Assembly (NCBI GenBank): GCA_037783545.1
Contig: JBBELK010000570.1
Span: 868,001-932,000, forward strand
Source: Henricia sp. BOLD:AAB3569
Lineage: Eukaryota; Echinodermata; Asteroidea; Spinulosida; Echinasteridae
Length of the DNA: 64,000 nt
Direction of reading: 5' to 3'
Position numbers and translations under genes: made by a program. Shown piece after piece: positions 56,735 through 64,000 of the stretch. The notes under the pieces are model-generated. The model did not search any database. It was not told the DNA's origin and saw nothing but the letters and a program-made list of their open reading frames with translations. Numbering within the stretch: position 1 is the stretch's first letter; each line of letters opens with the position of its first letter.

Positions 56735-56865
56735 TTTACGGAATTCCTGAATTTACGGAATTTTGTTTACGGAATTCCTGCATTTACGGATTTCTGTTTA
56801 CGGAATTCCTGCATTTACGGATTTCCGTTTACAGAATTCTTACATTTACGGATTTCTGTTTAAGG
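56735..56865 (+). repeat. Tandem ~32-34 bp repeat
   Basis: GTTTACGGAATTCCTG alternates with ATTTACGGATTTCT about four times; the open frame through it is repeat-derived. Confidence 0.8.
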
Positions 56866-56869
56866 CATT

Positions 56870-58230
56870 TCCTTTAAAACCCAGCACTTTTATGTGAAAT
56901 AACGGAATGGAAAACAAAAAATGTTTCAGACATTTTGCTACCAGCACTGTAAAACAGAATTAATGCAACTGCAGAATATAAAAAAAAAAATTTAAATACA
57001 GAAAATCTGAATATATACACAACATCCTCATGTAAAAAAAAAACACCAGTAATTGAGAATTCTCAATGATGACAACATTTATTCAACTTAATCAACAGAT
57101 TTCCTGTACAGTAAACTAAAAATGACAACATGAGTGCAACACTGTAGACTTCTATCACGGCACGTCAATCTTTGCCTTGTTCCCCATAGTATACGTGTCG
57201 GGTATGATCAGTGCGTCTGCGCGTCAGCGTTCAAGTGCGTGTGTATCGTCTCTCGTTGAGAATCGCTGTCCACGCTGTGCGCTTGCATGATCGCGCAACG
57301 CCTGTGCTATTGTGTAGACTGGTTCCCGTCCACATATTCCACACAGGAGAATATAAGGACAGATAAAGGCGCTTCATCTTGACCTGTAATTGGTCGTCTT
57401 TGCGCGTGCGCATTGTGTTTTTTATATTTAAAAATTGGCCAAGCCCTTTGCTTTAGGCAATGTACTTTGCTTTAGGCAATGTACGCTGAGCGACATCGGC
57501 GCGCCCGGACAAAATTTGGACCAGTGGAGATCACTGATACGGGCCTAGATTTTGCCAGCGACCATCGTAAAGACAAGCTCCCGCCACAGACTTGGACAAG
57601 GCTAATACTTGTCACTCTCAGTATGTTTGACGTGTATCAAAGAAAAGGTGGTGAGAGGTTGATTCTTGAACTCTTTTGGTTTTCGTGAAAATAAGTTTAA
57701 AAAGTTTCCGAGTTGACCTCTGCCTCATAGGCTCACGCACAGTTGGCCGGGCAATACTTGTCATCCAATCCCACGATGCATTAAGAACGGTAATAGGTTT
57801 TTGTTTTACTTTGTGTCACAAATAAATATGGGAATCGATAGCTTGGATGATTTTAGAATATGAATACATGGACATGTATCAAATGCTTCGTTTTCGAGAA
57901 AAATCACGATGAAAGATTGCATATACATGTGTATTTGATTGCACATTTTGTTTTTGGAATTCTGGAACCACACTACGCAGACAACATTGAGCAGTTCACA
58001 CGCTTCACACACTGCCTCGGCTGCCAGCAGCATGCAGAGCATATTGCAACTGCAGTTCTGCAAGCGAGCGTGACAATAACACAAAATTTTCTTGAAAATG
58101 CAACATTTGCGGCAGAAATGTCAATGGTAAAGGTATTTTGGAATCCAGAACTTTCTAAGCTAATATCAATTCCCATCATTATTTTCCTTAAATTCGAGTT
58201 GTGACATTAAGTAAAAAAAATACCCCTAGA
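56870..58230. other. No recognised gene
   Basis: Two plus-strand frames (57479-57688 and 57860-58204) have ordinary composition but no domain I can name and no supporting splice pattern. Confidence 0.35.
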
Positions 58231-58235
58231 TAAGG

Positions 58236-58500
58236 TTTATTGGGTCAAGGGGCGAGTAGGCTAGCGGGCGAGTCAGTCAGGGAGCGACTTGGTAAGTGGC
58301 GAGTCGGTTGGGGGCGCAGGTCGATCAGGAGGAGACTTGACCTGATTCCGACTAGTCAGCCACCGTAACTGGTAATCAGTCGGAATCAGGTCAAGTCGCC
58401 CCCTGACCGAGTCGCCTCTTACCCACTTGCCCCTTCCCAAGTCGCCCCTTGACCGACTCGCCCCTTACCAAATCGCCACCTGGCTGACTCGCCACCTGAA
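58236..58500. repeat. Inverted minisatellite (GGGGCGAGTCGG type)
   Basis: Units like GGGCGAGTCAGTCAGGG and GCGACTTGGTAAG run to ~58335, then reappear as complements (CAAGTCGCCCC, GACCGACTCGCCCC) from ~58385. The palindromic centre is ACCTGATTCCGACT paired with AGTCGGAATCAGGT. A plus-oriented array follows at 58735-58845. Confidence 0.85.
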
Positions 58501-58734
58501 TGGAAAACTTAAAAGTTTATTATACCAAGCTTTTATTAGTTTTAATCGGTCACTTAAATTAAAAACCTCATGAAACTTTGGATTAACCGGCTTCTTTTTT
58601 TTCTGTGTGCAGTTTTGTTTGTCCAAAATATTTTGGAAGCAAAGTATTTTTTAAGTATATTCACTATATTGTACTTTGCTTCAGTATTAAATTACACATC
58701 AAAAATCTACACTTTCTGCGACGTTTTTCCAGGG

Positions 58735-58845
58735 GGCGAGTCGGTCAGGGGGCGACATGGTAAGGGGCGAGTCGGCCAGGGGCGACTTGGAAAGGGGCGA
58801 CTAGGTAATGGGCGACTCAGCCAGGGGGAGACTTGACCTAGGCCC
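58735..58845 (+). repeat. Minisatellite, plus-oriented copy
   Basis: About six units of GGGGCGAGTCGG / GGGGCGACTTGG. The frame reads as a glycine-arginine repeat by chance of unit length. Confidence 0.8.
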
Positions 58846-58872
58846 ACTGCCTCCTACTACAATCAACCAGTC

Positions 58873-58972
58873 AACTCAAAGGCACCCGCGTGACCATGGT
58901 GACCGTGTCTGTCTGTGTGCCTTCAAATGTACAACAGGTTCACGGTGACGGTCACGCGGGTGCTTTTGACTT
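58873..58972. mobile_element. 100 bp palindromic element
   Basis: AACTCAAAGGCACCCGCGTG and CACGCGGGTGCTTTTGACTT form the ends. A related half is at ~60750 (AAGTCGAACCCGCGTGACCA). Confidence 0.75.
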
Positions 58973-59529
58973 GAATTTCTAAAGTTGTTGTACTTTAACA
59001 CCAAACACAGACAACCTACTTACATGTAAGTTGTTGCAATACCAACTACGCACGGTGTAATATTGTCAGGATTGTACAGCAGCAATAAAGCTGCACTAGC
59101 CGCGCACACAACTGAACGGTCAATCCCGGCAGGCAATGGTAAAAAACAATGACCACGTACAAAACGATATGTACATTACAACACCGAAGTTAATAGGATA
59201 TTACACATTTTCCCCATATTAAGCAATTATAATAAATTTAACACACACAACAATATTTTTACGGTTCAAAATCATGGGAAAATGTCCCCCCCCCCCCCCT
59301 TTTTAAACACCCAAGGCATGATGCTGCGTATTTCGTGGCACGAATTTGGCGCGCGCGCATTGATGACGAGCCTCTGTATTTAACCCCAGAAAATTAGCAC
59401 CTCGTTCAAACGTAGTGAACAAAGAAAATCTTATTTCCTGTCTTGATAGGCCTACAACTTTTCGAAAATAAACAATTATGGTTAACTAGACATCTTTGTT
59501 AGCTAACATCTCCGCACTTTCGGAAAAAA

Positions 59530-59860
59530 ATGATGACAAATTGAGAAATTTAACCGGAAGACCGTATACAGAAACGGACATCGTATTTCTTCTCGATCCG
59601 TTATTTCGTTTTACGGACGAGTTTCTCAGTAAAAATACGGATTTGTTACAGTACATTAACAGAAATTCACCAAATGGCCCGTAAAATAACGGGCCATACA
59701 AAAATCTCCGGACGTTTGTCTGGTGTCCGTAAAATAACGAATATTCCCAGTATTCCATGTTAAAATACGGTCTTTTCCCCGTAAATGAAATTTACGGACA
59801 AATTCCGTAAAAATGTCTCCGTAAAAATACGGAATTTTTTTTACAGTGTATGTAATTAAT
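59530..59860. repeat. TTTACGG-rich cluster, probable MITE end
   Basis: Many copies of CCGTAAAAATACGG-type words, ending in ATTTTTTTTACAGTG, which resembles the CACTGTAAAAA terminus of common animal MITEs. The matching left end is not found. Confidence 0.5.
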
Positions 59861-60454
59861 AGTTGGACTTGTTCTCCAGAGCACAAATTATTGAAATTTT
59901 GTCTTTCAATCGTGAAAATTTAAATAAGATGCAAATAAGATGGTCTTGGCACCCTCTGTATCAGGGATGGTTTAGTACGGCAACTTACGACCCAAATAAA
60001 TTCATGTCGTGCTTGTTATGTTACCATTAACACTTTTTAGTATTTTTTTCTTTCTTAAGAAATAAAATGTTGGCTCATTTGCAAATGATACAATGGGCCT
60101 TACGTACGGGCCTTCAAAAACGTAAAACGTGCCACTGAATATGTTCAACACTGCTTACTTTTAGGGTATATCTGATGAACATCTTTCTTTTTTAATTGTG
60201 TTGTATGCACAATAAATTATCTTTCACGAAATTACTAAAACCAGTGTTGTGGTTTCATTTTTTTTGTTTTAAGTCTTAACTTTTCCAAAGCATTATGCTC
60301 CCGCGCCTCCATGCTTGACGGTCGGGTCTTTGTTATACCGTACATGCTTCAAAGAAAAAGGAAGTGTTTACTTTTTGAAAGAAAAAGTAAAGACACTAAA
60401 AACTGAAAATATACGTCTTCAGACTCTTTTCCGTGGAAGAGGAATAAATGCATG

Positions 60455-60500
60455 TACAGTTGTAGTCAGACGTTTACATACAACTGTGTTCAAACTGGTG
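60455..60500 (+). repeat. Tc1-like terminal repeat fragment
   Basis: TACAGTTGTAGTCAGACGTT followed by TACATACAACTG closely resembles the terminal repeat of Tc1-type transposons, with TA at the outer edge. No transposase or second end is seen. Confidence 0.55.
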
Positions 60501-60658
60501 TGCTTAAACTTGTGTTGTCACCATTTTTGTAACAGTCTTTACTAAAGTCGTGATTTTGTGTAATTCCTCACGTGCTTACAGTACACACGGAGCAATCAGC
60601 GCAGAATAAAGACCCCGGCAGACGAATTTGAGGCAGTTCGGGACACCGGGCCACGACC

Positions 60659-60698
60659 ATGGATTTTGAGTACTTCCCCGTAGCAATTGTCGGCATTG
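60659..60698 (+). CDS. Putative first coding exon of a ketoacyl-synthase protein (type I PKS or FAS-like)
   Basis: A start codon in strong context (GACCATGG) opens MDFEYFPVAIVGI, followed immediately by G|GTAAGT, a consensus donor in phase 1. PVAIVGIG is the opening strand of the beta-ketoacyl synthase domain of animal type I polyketide synthases, where it usually continues as C-R-(F/Y/L)-x-G. The 13 codons sit near the N-terminus as they should. No downstream KS exon appears in the remaining 3.3 kb, so the rest would be beyond the window. The call rests on eight residues plus splice and start context; a chance match is possible. Confidence 0.4.
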
Positions 60699-60699
60699 G

Positions 60700-61534
60700 T
60701 AAGTTAATAATAGTACAATCAAATGCATAGTTCCGACATGTCAATCAAGTCGAACCCGCGTGACCATATTGTGACTAATCACTACGGAGCAAAGCACACA
60801 GGCATTAGCATATCGCTCAAAACAGCAGACACACGTGCTTGTTCTCGGCGTATATTGCTTGTATGTAGTCGCCCCAAGTGAATTTTGGTCGGGTGGTGAT
60901 TCGCTGTTCAAAAGTAAGAAAGCGCATAATATTGTATGAATGTATGACATCATTGTATTACTGGTCTTTCACTCAGTGTATGCTAAGATAACTATCGGCC
61001 CTAAAACAAATACCTTTGACTTTTCTCCAATGAATCTGTGCTTTCCATGCCAGTCACATTGTTTCGTGCGTTGTTTGTCGCCAGTGAGGCGTATCAACAA
61101 TATTTAAAGGTCGGTGTTAATTGGGCAATCTCGGAGCTATGCATTTTGAGATGTGATTTTTGTTTTTACAATAAACTTTGATTTTTTGTAATACATGTAT
61201 TGTCATCATGACGTCATAATTTTGTGCACAACTTTTCCAACAATCTGTACAACAACAAGTTCTTATATGTTACTTCTGCAGTTCTCGAAATACGATTTTT
61301 AAAAAATCGATTGTAACATTTCGTGTACTTTAACATCATATTACGTAATTTGTATAGTTATAAGTACACATAAGTTGGAACATTTCATTCTGTAGAACCA
61401 TCAAATTTCCACCGTTTTTGCTCAATTTATCTTCAAATTTCTAAAACAAATGTCTCTTTTGAGTAACTTTCACACAGAGGTCATGTCAAGGTATGACTAA
61501 TTAAATTTGAGTGCGAATTTTCCCGATTGTGAGC
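60700..61534. other. No recognised gene
   Basis: AT-rich; if the exon at 60659 is real this is its first intron. Confidence 0.35.
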
Positions 61535-61955
61535 TCGAAAAAAGGCAGTATACATGATTGGTATCTTGAAAAATTATGAATGTTCACAGATTTACACATA
61601 ACTTACACGATGTAAACATGATGACGGCAGAAAACTTCCCCTGAATAGGTTTTGTCTGAAGTGCTACAGTTTTTGAGAAATGAGCAAAACAATTAGTTTT
61701 CGTCTCGCGAGACGTAAATTTAATTCGCCCCAAAACTATTTCGCCCAAGTGTCATTTCGCCCCCAAAGGGCGAAGTGGTTTCGGGGCGAAATGACTGCAA
61801 ATCCTTTTTTGACTGTTTTCTCAAAAGTTAGACGAAGTACGGAGCTTGTTTTTGCTCAGGTTGGTTTTAATCATGCATATCTTCAATCACACAGGGGGAT
61901 AAAACTATTTGTAACAGTTTACAAATCATGTATATACTATATTTAAATAATTGAA
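61535..61955. mobile_element. ~420 bp MITE, copy 2
   Basis: Same family as 51126-51655. It starts near GCAGTATACATGATTGGTAT and ends AATCATGTATATACTATATT, with a central hairpin of GGGGCGAAATG and TTTCGCCCC words. Confidence 0.75.
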
Positions 61956-62211
61956 GGATGATTCCAAATTGCATTCAATTTTGCGCTAAAACGAATGCAT
62001 CTGAAACGAACTTTGAGGGAGGTACTTTGTTAAAACTTAACGAGAAAACCTATAATAAACTTTGACATTTTGTAATATTACACCTGATGACGTCATCATG
62101 ACGTACACTTATATGCACACCTTGGAATGAGGTTGATATCTTGAACCGTTTTGAAGAAAAGCTCTGGAAACGTTTGAGCGTTAAAACAGACAAAGAAATG
62201 TTAATTAAGGT

Positions 62212-62728
62212 TGTTTTTGCCCTTACCCGACGTAATTATTAACACTAGGTGCGTTCAGACAATAGTTGCTAACTTAAAGTTGAGTCGTTGGTAGTGGGCG
62301 CTCGTGAGTAAGCTCGTAAGTAGTGACCGTGTGGACGCACTTACTTACAAGTTAACAACGACGATTTACCCACGAGAAATATTATGAGTAGCGCGCTACT
62401 TACGAGCGCGCACCATTGGTATATGGGCCGTGTGCATGCTTGCGCGTCGTTGTTAAAGCACCGTGTGGACACGCGTCGTTGTTAGTGGGACAGACGTTGT
62501 TAACTTTACCCTCGAAGGTAGTGCCCGTCTGAATATGGCTATTGTATACTCAGTGCTTTCCCGAGACACAATGAAAAACTTCATAGCGTGCTCGAATGGG
62601 ACTCGAACCCACGATCTCCTGCATACAAGGCAGACGTCTTAACCACTCGACCTCCGAGCTAGCCTGTGTTGAATGGCCGGTTCGAATGATTTCGCAACGG
62701 GGATTGCAATTAGTCAGAAGTTGATTTA
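62212..62728. mobile_element. Truncated tRNA-loop hairpin element with a nested insertion
   Basis: Begins TTTTTGCCCTTACCCGACGT as in the 13781 element, then is broken by a ~290 bp CG-rich inverted sequence (~62246-62535, GTGCGTTCAGAC to GTCTGAAT). It resumes at TATACTCAGTGCTTTCCCGA, carries the tRNA-like loop and ends without the right terminus. Confidence 0.7.
62589..62659 (-). tRNA. tRNA-like (Thr TGT type), better preserved copy
   Basis: Minus strand: acceptor GCTCGGA with TTCGAGC, D arm with GGTCGAGTGGTTAAGAC, and anticodon stem TCTGC/GCAGG with loop CTTGTAT (anticodon TGT). The T arm GTGGGTTCGAGTCCCAT holds a perfect B box. The anticodon and T arms closely resemble eukaryotic tRNA-Thr. 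It is about 70 nt, slightly short, and sits inside a transposon-like element, so function is uncertain. Confidence 0.6.
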
Positions 62729-63260
62729 GACCATTTTGTAGACAAAGAGATCGTATAGAATTAATAGGTAATCAGCGATCAGCCCGATCACCTAATAATA
62801 ACAATACACGACGTAGCCCTATGTCAAAAGTTGAAAACATGAGAATATTGGATAAAAACGGATCAAACTTACTTCAAAAATCTGGAAAGTTGTCTAATTT
62901 GCATAAATTTCAAAATTTCACACAATCCTTTGATTGTTCATGTATTGGATCATGTTATACATTAATTGGCTATAGAGTTTTAGGGGTCGGAGGTTCTATT
63001 TGTTCACCTCGTTTCAGTGATTAGATGGTGCGGATGAGCGGGTATATATAGGGATGCATCAAGTCTAATTAGCTTATTAACTTGCGATATTACCGCAGTT
63101 GCTGTTGGATCTTTTGTCCCAAGTGACAAGTCATCATGGTCAATGTGACTTTAAATGTTACCATGGGAATCAGGTCGCCAGGGTTTACCTGCTTCTCGGG
63201 AAGCATAATTTTGTAGCAATAGTAACCATTGAATGCGCTTAGTCAGGTGGGTGATCACCT

Positions 63261-63500
63261 GGGGCCAATTTCATGGCGCTGCTAAGCACAAACATTTGCT
63301 TAGCACAGGATTTATTTGCTTTATAAAATGGATTACAAGCCAAACTTTTACGCCAACTTGTGTTCTTCGCAAGAGTAGGAGAATACCTTTCCATACACAT
63401 CACTTACGATTTTGGCGGGCAATCCATTTTTGCAAAATAAAGCAAACAAATCCTGTGCTAGGCAAATGTTTGTGCTTAGCAGCGCCATGAAATTGGCCCC
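63261..63500. mobile_element. 240 bp MITE
   Basis: GGGGCCAATTTCATGGCGCT at the left and its exact complement at the right; arms of ~60 bp (GCTAAGCACAAACATTTGCT) pair nearly perfectly. The open frame across it is a by-product. Confidence 0.9.
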
Positions 63501-64000
63501 TGGTCGTGGGGGAACTTGTCAAATTTACGAAACTCATGTGAGATCGCGTTTAACGGCTTTCTTCGGAAACTGGTAGTTTTATTGTTTGAAGTTGTGGGAA
63601 TCCGCGTCATGCCGAGACGATGGGTGATTTCTCAGAAAATGATGACCGCCGCGTGTGAACAATAATGTCTCGGGTGTTTCTTCCCACGCAAAATTATATG
63701 AAAGTTATTGTTTTTAATTATTTCAAGATATCTTTAAAATGGAGAGGCTTATAATAGCGCTCCGCACTAATGACGTCAAGACTACTTCACACGTGCAGCC
63801 AAAACTTGGAACTCAGTCAAACTGTCCATCTTTTACCGTTGCAAGACATGGCAAAAATTGACATGACGGACGATGACAGCAAATTTCACCTTAAGAATAA
63901 CGACGAATATACTTGGCACACTATGTAAGCTACGAGCAGTTATCGAGGTTTAAGCTGAGGTACAGTGACTTACTTAAAATTTGCACAAAATGTTTTGCAA
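63501..64000. other. No recognised gene
   Basis: Non-coding in appearance; a 26-codon frame (63849-63929) is too short to support. Confidence 0.35.

Noticed and set aside
57860..58204. 114-codon frame as a possible gene
   Set aside because: Plausible composition but no domain, no splice support, and an equally long antisense frame.
62821..63024. 67-codon plus-strand frame
   Set aside because: Short, AT-rich, no domain or splice evidence.

Overview
This window is animal nuclear DNA. It carries a spliced multi-exon gene with GT-AG introns, LINE, SINE and LTR retroelements, and many short inverted-repeat DNA elements. CpG is not depleted and the word TACATGTA is frequent. I infer a marine invertebrate, perhaps a deuterostome such as a lancelet, hemichordate or echinoderm, but the species cannot be fixed from the sequence alone.

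Layout. 1-5.6 kb: the 3' part of a Ty3/gypsy LTR retrotransposon whose RT-end/RNase H/integrase block is tandemly duplicated with a period of exactly 1,761 bp, followed by a polypurine tract and the start of a 3' LTR. 7.2-9.95 kb: a 2.7 kb foldback element whose two arms are arrays of a ~150 bp unit. 10.2-10.8 kb: three exons of an unidentified protein (minus strand). 11.9 kb: a transposase fragment. 13.8-14.3 kb: a hairpin element with a tRNA-like sequence in its loop. 16.1-17.6 kb: a ~31 bp satellite. 18.8-19.2 kb: a PAN/apple-like exon. 21.3-21.6 kb: a LINE endonuclease remnant.

23.2-40.7 kb (minus strand): one complete 10-exon gene for an organic anion transporting polypeptide (SLCO/OATP family, 669 aa), with every exon-exon phase consistent, the family signature beside TM6 and an extracellular Kazal-like exon. 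Its 8.8 kb first intron is filled with nested transposons: a 2 kb palindrome inside a TTAA-type element, a dead LINE split by two DNA elements, and two further foldback elements.

41-64 kb: no complete gene. It is a mosaic of nested palindromic elements, including a 1.3 kb palindrome at 47.6-49.0 kb and a ~5 kb inverted duplication at 49.8-54.7 kb. There are also a tRNA-derived SINE with a 12 bp target duplication, minisatellites and a THAP-like fragment. At 60.66 kb a short first exon, with a strong start context and a donor site, encodes what looks like the N-terminus of a ketoacyl-synthase protein (type I PKS or FAS-like); the rest would lie beyond the window.

The only host gene that can be read whole is the transporter. 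Most of the rest is explained by repeated insertion of small terminal-inverted-repeat elements into each other. In four places a filled site can be set against an empty site, or the interrupted reading frame can be read across it, within this same window. Boundaries of repeats are by eye and good to a few bases where target duplications are stated, otherwise to tens of bases.
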